Origin: Brachionus manjavacas
Taxonomy: Eukaryota > Rotifera > Eurotatoria > Ploima > Brachionidae
Assembly (NCBI GenBank): GCA_019054805.1
Contig: JAHQIY010000011.1
Coordinates: 2,795,001 to 2,859,000 of the forward strand
DNA length: 64,000 bases
Reading direction: 5' to 3'
The number at the start of each line of letters is the position of its first letter. Within the stretch, counting starts at the first letter, position 1. The notes under the pieces were generated by a model. That model made no database searches. It saw only the letters and a list, made by a program, of their open reading frames with translations, and had not been told where the DNA came from. A program made the translations under genes and the position numbers. Below are positions 34,826-47,400 of the stretch, piece after piece.

Positions 34826-35406
34826 ATGAAATTTAAGAAAATCAATAAGAATAGAATTATTGAAAACACGGTTACTAATTTTTGGATCAAAACCAGCTCT
34901 TTTGCCATTGTGACAGCATCGATTGCCTACGGAACTTACATTTAGTAGGATTAAATTAAAATTTTACCTTTAATCTCAAATCAAAATCCTAAACCAAATT
35001 AAAGTTTCAATAGCAGCAATTCTGTAATTGCTTACTTTATCAACTTTACCAAGAAGTACTCGGATCGAATTGAACGAAAACATACTGAAAACAGAAACAA
35101 GCCACGTAAATTTTTCCACCTAAAAATTTAAGAGATTTTTTAATTTATTTTGATTCTAACCCAGTCGTACTGAACGCTTACCAGAACTATTTGAAAGAGA
35201 AAAAAAATTACAACCAAGAACTTGAGGAAGAGACTAGAAGACGCTTGCTGCAAATCCGCTCCAAAAATCAGCCACAAAATCACCAAAAAACAGAGTTACA
35301 AGCAGCTCAAGGCAAACAAGTCGAAATTCAAGAACCAGAGGTACCAAAACCAGGTATTAAACAAAAACTTGCATACTATCTATCTCTGGGATACATAAAG
35401 TATTAA
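34826..35406 (+). CDS. Small (150-aa) predicted membrane protein upstream of SLX4
   Basis: Three exons by splice sites and phase: 34826-34944, 35014-35105, 35165-35406 (introns 69 and 59 nt). The second acceptor is TAGCAG, a NAGNAG pair that would add or drop one residue. The N-terminus has a hydrophobic stretch (FAIVTASIAYGTYIYS, VIAYFINF) able to form one membrane segment. After it comes a charged tail (KKNYNQELEEETRRRLLQIR) and the end KLAYYLSLGYIKY. I do not recognise the family. The stop codon at 35404-35406 lies two bases before the SLX4 ATG, in a different frame. The first donor (GTAGGA) is weak, so exon 1 is the least sure part. Confidence 0.55.
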
Positions 35407-35408
35407 CC

Positions 35409-38400
35409 ATGGACGAAACTTTTGACGAATTTAGGGAAAATTTTAAACAAATAAAAGAAAAAAGACACAAACAGCACCAAGCTCAAATAGCAAAATTTTT
35501 GACCCCATCTCAATCAGACAGAAACTGCTCGGCAACTTTGAGCAGTGATGTCAGTTCAAAGCTTTCGTTTCACAAATTGGACGAATCCGTCGAAATACCA
35601 AAGACCCAAGAGCTAAAAAAACACAAAAGTTTCAACGATTCCAAGACTGACATTTCTAAATACTTTTCAAAAAATGATGAACTCAAGTGTCCTGTGTGTT
35701 CGCACAATTTGGCTAAGCTTGAAGAACCCGAGCGGGACAAACACGTGAATCAGTGTTTGGACCGGAAGGATTATTTGAGCTATGAATACAAACCTGTGAA
35801 TAAGTTAAAAAAAAAAGACAGTGAAGAGTCGGAAAAAGTGAAACACAGTGCCGAAACTGCGGGCACAATTAATCCGAACGAAACGCAGAAAAAACTCAGT
35901 GAATCGTTGCTCAAAGACGCCGTGCCCAATTGTCCTATTTGTGGCAAAGTTTTGCACAATTTTAACGTTAATTTTTTGTTTATCTTTTTTTGATAAATAA
36001 AGTTTAAAGCTTTGAATTTAGCTTTTTTATTTTTTAATCAGTCTTGTGGTCTGGCCTAAGCCATTTTGAAGTAAATTTTTAAACATTGCCCTAAGATAAG
36101 TTCAAAGCTTGAATAAAATATTAATTTTGAAAATTTTTCATTTTAGATTCGACAAAGCCACTTGAAAAAGTGTTCCCAAGTATTTCATATTAGAACTGAG
36201 AGTTTGGTCGAATTGGTACGCAAGCAAAAAGAAAACATTGAGCAAGAAATATCCAAGGGTCTTATTCCCACCGATATTTAGTATGACAATAATTTATTCA
36301 TTTATTTGTAGAATAGAATAAAAACATTTTTTTTTAGTATTCCGAAAACAAAAAAGCAAACTGATAAAAAGACAAAAATTAGCAATAGAGTGATTAAGCT
36401 TGAACTACCCAAGAGCAAGAATGAAGAACAGTTACAGATAGCAGTTGCTCTGTCAAATTCGATGAATCCTGCAGAAGATTGCCCCAAGCAAGCCGAAATA
36501 AAGCTGTTTAAGTCAAATAAAAAAAACCAAAAAAAGTAATTTTTAATTTTTAATTCATAGAGGACTTAGAGAAAGCTAAATATTTAAAGACAGTAACTCT
36601 TATTTAGCATGATGTTAATTTTGAAACTCTGAAAAAAAGGTTTTGTGAAATTCAGTAAAAAAGAACAGAGCAAAGTGATAAAAATCAAATATTCTTTTTT
36701 CATAGAGTTCTGTGAATGCCACATGGTACAATATAAACAGTTGCATCAACTCCAGAATTCTGCAATTCACAGAACTAATTTTGAGCTTATAGAAAAAAAA
36801 TTTATTAATTGTTTATCAATTTATTATGTTCTTTTATACTGAATTTCACTTAAATCAAAAAAATGAGTGTTCACTTTTTAAAGTTTATCAGAAAAAAGGC
36901 ATCGTGAATTTTGGCGCAAAAAAAATTTTATTATTTAAATAAAATAATTTTAGTTTATTCCAGATTAGAAGAAATCTTGAAAACTATTTTAAAAATTGTC
37001 AATTGATTAATTTTGGTATTTACAAAAATTTAAAAAACTATTTAAAAACAACTAATGCGAATTCGACTGTGTATTTTTCAAATTTTAAGTACTTGTTTGA
37101 TTAAAAATTTATTATTTATTTGTGAGTAGAATTTATTTATAAAATATAAACTCTAAGTAGACTTATAGCTGGTTGATCGGTTCAATTAGACTAGTTTAAA
37201 AATAGTTTATGAAACTGGAAAAACAATATTAATTTTTTGGTTTATTATTCAAAGAAATATGAGAAAGACAATGTTTTTTAAATTTAAAGTATTGCTCTTT
37301 TTTTGAAAAACAAAAAATTTTCAAATGAAATGGTTTTTTTAATTTGAATCCAAAAATTGTTCTGCAAATGTATCAGCTGATACAAACTTTGTACCACCCA
37401 AATACTCTGCAATTTAATTTTTGATTTTCTAATTCATTAAGTGCTTTGCAGACTTGCAAAATTTTTGCAGAGATTTAAATTAGTGTTGAAAAAAAACTGT
37501 ATCAGCTGATTCATTTTTCAGAACAATTTTTGGATTCATATTAAAAAAACCATTTCATTTGAAAATTTTTATTTGTTCTTTATAAATTCACAATGCCATT
37601 AGGAAATCAAAAGGTATTTTCAGAATTTTATGAGTGTTGCAAAGCTCATGAACAAGAACCAAAAATTTAAATATAAAAAAGATATAAAAAAGTAAATATT
37701 AAAAATCATAGACTATCTTGTCGATTATTTTGAAATGGTAAAAGTAAATTATAATAAGTTTTAGATAAATTAAGAGCAAATCATTTAAATATTTTTTGGT
37801 AAACCTAACATGCATGGTCAAAGAAGCCTTAAAAGCTTAAAAGATTAATGTTAAGAGACTTAATGCAGTTTTAAAAAATAAGAAGATCTGATAAGTAATT
37901 TGAAAAACATGCCATAGTTAATTCATTATTTAAAAAAATGTCAAAGAAATTTTAGTTTACCTTGATTGATCTTAAATGTGAAAAAAAATAAAGACTGTAT
38001 GTAGAAAAAAGAGAGAAGATTGAAAATTTTATTTTCTTACAAGTTAAAATTATTGTTACAATATTTTTCTTTATAAATTTAAAAAAAATGTATTTTTTAT
38101 TAATGTATTCTGTTAACTTTTTATTAAAGATACAAACATGAAAAACTTTGTTTTGTTTTTTTTATAAATTTTGACTTTGGGTTTATGGTTTTAAATCCTT
38201 AAAGATAATATTTGTTGTTTAAAAAATTATCTACGCTCTGTTTTCCATTTTTCATAAATTAAGTTTTTGATAAAATGCACCAAACGAAAGTAAGTTATCA
38301 CTTATGTCAAAATTTTATAAGAAGAAAACTAAGTTTTTGGAGTCTAGTCGCTTAAGTAAACTATGGCTCACCTGGAAAAATTATTGTTCTCAGGTTTTAT

Positions 38401-41400
38401 GAACCATTAGTTGACCTAATCTAAAAATTGTTCACCTAATTTGAAATTTTTTAATCTATCTAGAAAAAAGCTGATGTAATGATAAAAAATATGATAGACA
38501 AAATAAATACATAGAAAATTTAAAGTTGGGCGGAGTAGGTAAATTTTGCGAAATAGATGAATCTTTGTTGCTCAAAGTCAAACACTTAAAGGGTGAACAA
38601 TTTATTTTAATTTTCTTTTATTTATATTATTTTATGCTGAAAGGCAAAGATTTAAGTAGAGAGCGCATTTGGGTATTTGGGATTGTTGAAAGAGTAATAC
38701 CAAGTCAACCAGACCAGAGCAAATGCTCAGCTATTTCCAAAGCTTCTTCAAATTAAAAATAAAATAATTATTATCTAATTTTTACATCAGTTTCGAGAAT
38801 TGGGCATTCTATTAAACAGCTTTATTCAATTTGTTCAAATACCCAGTCACAAAGAAAACGATGATTAATCGATGAAAATTGATAGATGAATCATTAATGA
38901 GTTAGGAACAATTTCATCTAGATTCACCCATGAAAATAAGTATATTTCATCGGAAATAATCGATGAAAATTTCTTTAATCTATCTTAATTTATTTAATTA
39001 TTAAATGATAGTTTTTTAATTTTTCAGATAATTTTTAAGTTAATAATAAGCAAAATTTAATAAGTTTTTTTTCAACTGATTTATAACTGAAAATTAATTT
39101 TGACGCTTGATTAAGGCGAATATTAATTCTCATTTTTCTCAATAGAAAGACTTTAATTTCTTATTCAGTAAGTTGCTTATTAATTTTTAAAATTACTCAA
39201 TAGCCCTTTAACTAGACAAAAAGTACAGTGCTGCTACGATACCTTGAATTCACCATATTTTACGTAAATTATGGCAAATTCACGATATTTTACCATATTT
39301 ACCGTAAAATATGGTAATCTAAAAAAGGGTATTTTTCGTAAAATAACGATAATTACTGTAAAATTCAGTGAAAAAAAAAATTTCCAGAATTTCTCGAAAA
39401 AAACCGATTTTCATGAAAAAAATTTTTTTTTGAATTTTTGAAAAAGGAAAACAAAAAAATTTTTTTGACAAAAATTGACGTCAATTTCGGTAAATTCTTG
39501 TAAAAAATGGTAAAAATTCAACGGAAAAGGAAAAATGGATTTTTTGTTATTTCATTCAATTTTTTTTTCTAAAAAAATTATGAAAATTAATGTTTATTTG
39601 TCAATTATTTGTTTTCCCAAATCAGTATTTGAAAATATTAAGTAGTAAATGTTAAATTATTTTCTTAAATACAAAAATTATAAAAAATCATTTATAAAGA
39701 ACTCTATAAAAAAAAGATATACAATCAGAATTAAATTGTCTGGCCAGTCACCATTTCTTTCACTTACAATCTCAACAACCTAGAAATGTTTTATTAAAAA
39801 ATTAAAATAATAAAATTTTTTCATATTTTTTACATATCTAAGATGATTTATATATTTCTTACATTTTTCAACTGTCAAAGTTTTTTGAAATGCTTAATAT
39901 CAAAAGTAAAATAATATGCTTTAAATGAAATCAAAAGTTAGACATAAATTTTTTTAAAAAGCTGGGTTTTTAAAATTTATTCCAAGGATCAACATTAAAA
40001 GAAGCTTGGGACAAGACAGCTAACAGCTTAAAAGCAAAAAAAGCTAGAAAATAAAATTTATTTTGTAAATAATGTTTAGAAAAAAAATTGAATGAAATAA
40101 TAAAAAATCCATTTTTCCTTTTCTGTTGAATTTTTACCATTTTTTACCTTTTTTTACAAGAATTTACCAAAATTTACGTCAATTTTTGTCAAAAAAATTT
40201 TTTTTGTTTTCCTTTTTCAAAAATTCAAAAAAAAAATTTTTTTCATGAAAATCGGTTTTTTTCGAGAAATTTTGGAAATTTTTTTTTTCACTGAATTTTA
40301 CAGTAATTATCGTTATTTTACGAAAAAAATACCCTTTTTTACCATTTTTTAGGTAAATATGGTGAATTCAAGGTATCGTAGCAGCACTGTAGCTTGAGTA
40401 AATTTGAAATCAAAGAACATTACAGTCAATCCTCGATATAACGAGCAAGTTGGGCGAAAATTTCGTTGCTCGTTATATCGAACTCGTTATATCGAAATTG
40501 CATTGAAAAAGATGGGCAAAAAAATTTTTTTTTCAAAATGTTTATTGGTAAAAAAATAAATAAAAAAGGAAAAAAAATACAAAATTATTGTTTTTTTACA
40601 AAATCGTTAATAGATGTTTGTTTGGTATTACATTTTTCAATCACAACATTTTCAATATTAAACAAAAAATCAACTATTTTTGAGAAATCTGTGTTTTTAT
40701 TCAAAAAAAAATCTTTTAAATCATTAATTTTATCGATAGCTTCTTTTGAGCTTATAAAAGGTTTTTTAGGTTTTCGATTACTTCGACTTCAGAATCACTG
40801 TCATCATTTTGTGCTGTATTGTTAACTGAAGTGATGACTGAACAGCCTCGCCAATGGTTGTTTTCAGAGAAATTCCGTTTCTCTCTTTGAATTTACAAAG
40901 CCATCCATTACTTGCCTTAAAATCTCGATGACCTAACAATTAGATAGGAAACGTTTTCTGGTGATTTATAGTTATTCATGAAGATAAGTTAATTGTTTTA
41001 TTTTTATTTTTTTTATATAAAAAGTGCGAAAAAATTTCTTTTGTTCAAGAAAAAATTTCTTTCGTTTATAGGAAGTTTTTATTCTTAAGAAAATGATTAA
41101 GCGGTATTTCATTATAAGCTCGTTATATCAAGTTTTCGTTATATCGAATTAATTTTTATATCATTTTCTGTAGCTCGTAATCGGTTCTAGCCAAGTTGCT
41201 CGTTATAAAGGTTTTCTCGTTATATAGGGTCTCGTTATACGGAGGATTGACTATATAAGCAATCCAATTATATAAATAACGTCTTTTGTTAAGGGCTGAT
41301 ACACTGATAAATAATTGAACATTAATTATCACTGGATACCGCCTTATAGAATTATTGGATTATCAGCATCATATTTTCGGCTATTAGACCAAGGCATTCT

Positions 41401-44400
41401 TCTAAACTGGCTGATTTTTTAATTTTCGTTATTTTTTTCTCATTATTTCGGTAATTTTCGAATTTTTAGGCAATGTCTAAATAAATAATAATAAGCAATT
41501 TTTCTTCGAATCTTTTTAAAGAAATCCTGAAATTTTTTACAAATAAAATTTGATGTCAACTAATTTGATGTTTGTTTCGTTTAATTTTTATTTGAAAAAC
41601 TGAATATTCTCATGATCAGTTCTATTGAAAGGGAAATTCAAGTCGAAACATCTATTTAGTAAATTTAAAAGCAAATTGGAAAATTTCTAAGAACCAACAA
41701 CACTTCACAATCAAATAATTTAGCTCATGTACGCTTTCTTGGCTTTAATCCAAATAATACAATCACAATTAATGAGATGTTTCAAGAATGAAGCAACGAT
41801 GAAAATGATAAGTTTTTCATAATTGGGTCATTTTTTAATTTTCTGAAGAGAAAAAGATAAAAATTTCCTGGTTTTAATCCAAAAACATTTTTCATGCATA
41901 AAAAAATGAGATGATTCAAAGATGAAACATCCATGAAGTCATCGATTTTAGCTTGACTGGGTAGTCTAAAAAATGTTCATCTAATTCTATTTTTGTTCAC
42001 CCTATTTCTATTTTAAATAAAAAAATTAGGTGAACCAATAGTTCACAAAACCTGAGAACAAGAATTTATCGGATAATAAGTGAACTATGGTTCACCTAAT
42101 CGACTAGACCCAGTTTTTCAACGATTGAATATAAACTTTAATCTAAATTAACTATTCTTTTTATTAATTTTTAATTTTTTTTTTATATTTTTTAACTTTA
42201 TTTTTATTTTTTTCATATGTTTTTATCCTGAAGGAGCATTTGCTCGATAAAAAATAAATAACTGAATTTTTTTAAAAGTTAAAAAAGAATTTTCAATTTT
42301 TTTTTCAAATTTCCAAATAAAAATTAAACTCATCCCTTAAGAAAAAAAATAAAGAGACTCTCAAGAGATCTCATTTAGAAATATAACGAGAAAAAACAGA
42401 GATCGTGAAAATATTCTTCTAAGATTCTAACGAGATAATTGTTTCGTTTTTCTCTTAGATATCTCTTCATTTTTAATTGTAGATTCTCGAAAAAAATTTT
42501 TAATTATTATTTTATATAAAACCAAACGAATTTGTATACATTAAAAGATTTGAATTAATTTTATCATTTTATTCAGTTTTTAAGTAAAAATTTTGAAATA
42601 AAAAATTGTTCATATTTCTCAATCTTTAAGATTAATTAATTGAGTCACATAATTTTTAATGTAATTTTAATTAAAAACAAATTGAAATTATTTGAAAAAA
42701 AAATACAAGGTAAAAAATTATTAATTAATTAAATATTATTTTAAGATTTTTAATAAAGAAATTTATTTTTTTCTGTTTTTTGTGTCCCAACATTTTCTAT
42801 TAGCAATTGTTACACATTATTTCCAGGTTTGCTCTATTTTGTCGGGAGAAGGTTTAGCTTTAGCTATTGCACAATCTAAATAAAAAGAACATGAAAAATC
42901 TGTTATCTTTTTTAATAATTGTTTACTTTTCAAAATTTCAACTCTTTCCGACTCAAGAGGATATCTTTTTGATTTGGTAGTTTGGCCAGGTAAAATAATT
43001 ATGCCATATTGTCACTGTGATAAAAGAATTTCCATTAAGGAGGTGATATATTTATTCCATGAAGAAGCAGCAATGTCAAGCATGTTTTTGCCATTCCACA
43101 TCTAAATAGCATAAATATTTTTAAAATTTTCTAGTTTTAATTTAAACCCAACATTATTTAATTAAATAAATTTCAAATAATGGTTTAATTAAATTAGTTT
43201 TTGAATCAAAAAAAGAAATACACTAATCTATTATTTAATAATTCAAGTTTATTTTGATTTTATTACAAAACACAATTTGAAATTAATAAAATTTGAGTTA
43301 TATTGTTAATAATTTTTTTAAAATTACCACTTCTGTGGGCCAAACTTGGTTTTTTGTTTTTCTTTTGGTATTTTCCAGCATTTCAACTAGAATTCATTTA
43401 ATCTCGTTTTTTTTTTAATGTAATAATTCAACTTCCTTTTTAAGCTTCAATAATAAAAAATAAAATTTTATTTCAAATTAATAAAATGAATACTTCAGTG
43501 CTTTCCCCTTCAGAGGTAAATGGTTGTTCATTTTCAATTTGTTCCTCGTTAAAATAGAATATTCTATTTTACCAAAGAGTTTAATTCCAAAATGAAAATG
43601 CTTGCAATTTTAACTTGAATTTTTTTTTTGAAACTGAAAATAAATATTTGAAACATGGCATTTTTTCAATATTATTTCAACATTAGATATATTTTTTAAT
43701 TCAAACACAAAAAATTAAACCAATTTCATCACTATATAAATTTTTTTTTCAATTAATTTTATCTAGAGGGTATTCGGAATCGGTTTTGCTGTTAGTTGAC
43801 GACGAAACACGAACAAATAATTTATCGAAAAAATTCGCTAGTTTGCTAGAAAAACAGATAAAATATGAAAACCAGGCCAATACAGCTCAAACACACTTTG
43901 TCAAGACAAAATTTAATGCGGAAAAAAATTACTTGTGGAATATGTGTAGTTATTTTGAGGAAAGTGAGAAAAATTTTTATGTACAAGCATTTTTGGAAAC
44001 TGGACGCTTTATTGTTGGACATCAAGTTTTCATAGAAAAAACTGACCAGGTATGCAACATTTTTTTTTTAAATTTCCAAAAAAAAATAAAGTTTTAAGTT
44101 TTTTGTCAACTTTAAGATTTTTTAGAAACTAAAAATCCAATATCTTTACTTCTTAAATTAAATGACAGAATTTAAATATTCGTTTAAAATGTTAAACGAT
44201 ACACAGACTGTTTTGATAAATATATAAATTAGATTTAAACCTTAATTTTAAATTATTTATAGTAAAACTAAAAGCTATTAAAATATTTTATTATTTACAG
44301 TACTGCTATGATTTTCTATTTTTACATACTTTACGTGAAATTCCGTAAATTTACGTACTTTTACGTAGTTTCACGTAAAATTATCAAAGTTTAAAAAAGT

Positions 44401-47400
44401 AAATTTACCGGATTTTTTATTGGTTTTTATTTTCAATTTAATCTTTAAAAAAATACTATTATAATTAATATAAATTAAGGTAATTAAAGTGAAAATGGAA
44501 AAAAATTTAGATTATTCGAATCATTGAATTACAGTACTGCTATGATTTTCTGTTTTTACGTAGTTTTACGTGAAATTACGTAAAATTACCGGATATTACG
44601 TAATTTCACGTAAAATTACGTAAAAACAGAAATAATTCTTTTTTCTACAAAAGAAATTATTTTTCTACAGATTTTTACAATGACTAGGTTAATAAAAAAT
44701 TAGTTTACGAACATTTTTATTCTGAGCACGGTCTCGCTTCATTTTGAATTTTGTAGGTACGGCGAACCACCGTACTTAGTCTCATGCAGCTACGCCACTG
44801 TTTGAGGGTATACTCAGAAACGTTTCGGTAATCTAACTAAACATAACTTGTGTTGTTCTACAAGGAAATCGACTTAATACAGAAAAACCTTTTAATTAAC
44901 AAATTTCTTTAAATTACAAAAAATCAATTAAAATATTAATAAAATAATTTTTATTTAGTTAACCAATATGCCCGACGGCTTTTAAAATCCTTTTTTAATA
45001 CAGATCGGTGGAAAAAAATTCGCTCCTTCAATTAAAAATTTAAAATAAAATATAATTAATTTTTAGTATTTAAGAATCATTGAAATATTTTTTTAATTTC
45101 TTTTCCTTATACCCTCCTTGTGGAGCATTAATTTTGATTTCCACTCAAGTCGATATTTTGCCTTTACCTGTGCTTATCCCCATGGCATGCCCATTTCGAT
45201 GAGCTCTTTCGTGATTGCTGACTTCCATGTTACTGCTGGTCGTCCTAAACTAAATATCTAGTGTCTTTAATTAAAATTTAATGTAGAAATTAATAAAAAA
45301 AAAATGTAAAAAACTTGTACTATTTAGTATGTAACATCTCGATTTCTCCAGAATAATTAAATAATATGCAAAATATGAATTTATAAGATTCAGATGATAC
45401 TTATTTTATTTTTTATGTCTTTTCTAAGTCAATTATACTGGATACATGGATTAATGAAAAAAAATTTTAAATTCAAAATTACGTAAAAAGTTCAATATGA
45501 AGTTACATAAAAATCAAAATGAATCCATTCTAAAGTTAAACATAAATAATTATCCAATTTTGACTGATTAAAAAAAATTATTTTTTCTATTACAATTTAA
45601 ATAGAAAATATTTAAAAAAAATTTTTCAGGAAAAATTTGCCAACATCGAAGTAATAAATACGCAAACAGCTTATTTACTTGCCGATTTAAACGATCAGAC
45701 TCAGGTACATTTTTTAAGTTCTAATATTCTATTTTGTTCATATTTTATTATTATTTAAATAAGGAAAATTTATCAATTTATTGCACTCAAGCTCAGAGCC
45801 AATTTCAATTAAACCAGTCTCAACAAGGCTATCAAACGTTAGATTCAATTTGTGAATTTAATGACCAGTCTCAGCAAGAAAGTCTACTCCATTGTCCAAA
45901 AAACCAGTCTCTAAATGACACAAGCAGAGATTCGGAATCTGTTTTGAAAGAAGAGCCAAAAACAAATATTGAACCAGAATCAGACCTTAAGCCTGTTCAA
46001 ATTGAGGAAGGAATAAACACTCCAAAAAAAAATAACATTATTGAAGAAATAGATAAATCTGGCTTAGCAGAAAATGAGATGGATCTTGGTCAAAGTAGAG
46101 AAAAGCCTAATTTAAATTTTTTGTTAGAAGAAACAATTTTAGATCCAAATGACCAGCTAAGTGAAAACAATGATTTAAATGACCAAGCTATTTTTATTGA
46201 TGAGACACATTTATCAGCATCTTTGAACCAAAAAAGTAATGACAACCATGATTCAGCGAGCGAAAGCTCTGACTGCTCAAATGATAAAAATTCAAACATT
46301 TTGGACCAAAACATTTTGGAGGAAGAGGAAGACATGGTGGATGAAGCGGAAAAAATAGCTACCACAGAGACCAATGTTGCTGAAATTATTCTAAGTGATG
46401 ATAGCGAACAAGCTAAAGAAAACAAAAAAAGAAAGTCAATTGATATTATTGAGCTTAATGATAGTTCAGCTTCTCTCAGTCCCAAACAATTCGAGAATAA
46501 CAAAAAATTTAAAAGTGATCTGAATATTGTAGATGAGGAAATAGAAATTTTATGTGACGAGTCTGTTTGCAGTAAATCACAAAATGAAGCTAAAACGCAA
46601 AATTTAAATGAAAATTCGTCGTCATCATTGCCTAGTCTTGATAATTATGTGCAAATGGAAGTCAATAGCAGCAATAACAATTTTGAATCACAACAAAACG
46701 AGGAAAAAAATGTTCTTGTATTATTGGAAAAGTCTCAGTTCGAAGCTAATCAACCTAATGATGATCATCTAGGTAATTTAAAAATTCAAAATCAAAAAAG
46801 ACAATCAGCTATTTTTTTTGTTGCTTTGAATTTTAAATTTTATTCTTAGATTAAAAATTGACAAGGTTAATTTTGAGTTGACATATTTTATAATTACTTA
46901 TTCACTATGTGACAGGATAATTAAGATAATATACTTTACACCTTAGTTACAGTGTTTCTACACAAAATGGAAACTGAGAAAAAATTGGTCAAATTTCGCA
47001 ATTTTACATACTTTTAAATATTATGTTATTTAAAAATACGATATTTGATTAGTATTTAAAAATAAAATAAAAAATTTAAAATTTTGTCATCAGCATTTTA
47101 TGTTTTCAAAAAGATGGTAGAAATAATATTACCTTAATAAGATTTAATCATCCATTATATTTTTAAAATTTTTGATTTAACGCTAAAAAGCTGAGAAGAA
47201 AACATTTGCATGATTTCTTAGATAAAAATTAAAAAAAATTATTTATAAAAAATTTTACATGTTTATTTATATTTCAACTGTTATGTTATCATTAAACTAA
47301 CAACGTTATCAAAGAATTTTTTTAAGTAATCAAAGGTTTTTTTTCATTTATTAGTTATGATAACAAAATTGTTATCAGACTGTTCACATCTGTAAAAAAT

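Larger units (their letters stand above)
38842..41961. mobile_element. TA-flanked CCCAGTCA-TIR element nested in the Merlin remnant
   Basis: CCCAGTCA at 38842 and TGACTGGG ending at 41961 face each other and are flanked by TA. ATCGATGA-type words continue the inverted similarity inward for about 60 bp. The element has no recognisable transposase of its own and was split by at least two later insertions (39226-40389 and 40423-41252). Confidence 0.65.
38341..42110. mobile_element. Merlin-like DNA transposon remnant, host of nested insertions
   Basis: The ends are inverted: GTCTAGTCGCTTAAGTAAAC on the left, and the complement of the right end reads GTCTAGTCGATTAGGTGAAC. Similarity reaches about 130 bp inward. 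AGTTTTT lies just outside both ends, a likely target duplication. Inside the left part, 38526-38756 translates to GGVGKFCEIDESLLLKVK and ERIWVFGIVERV, which resembles the DDE domain of IS1595/Merlin transposases, with the first Asp in EIDES. The rest of the transposase is missing. A second TIR element (38842-41961) sits inside it. Confidence 0.65.

Noticed and set aside
40080-40390. T-rich frames in the foldback arm
   Set aside because: Low-complexity poly-F/K readings of an inverted repeat arm.
44720-44815. Less AT-rich stretch (GGTACGGCGAACCACCGTAC) as a possible tRNA-derived SINE
   Set aside because: It has a small palindrome but no A and B box in proper spacing and no second copy in the window.
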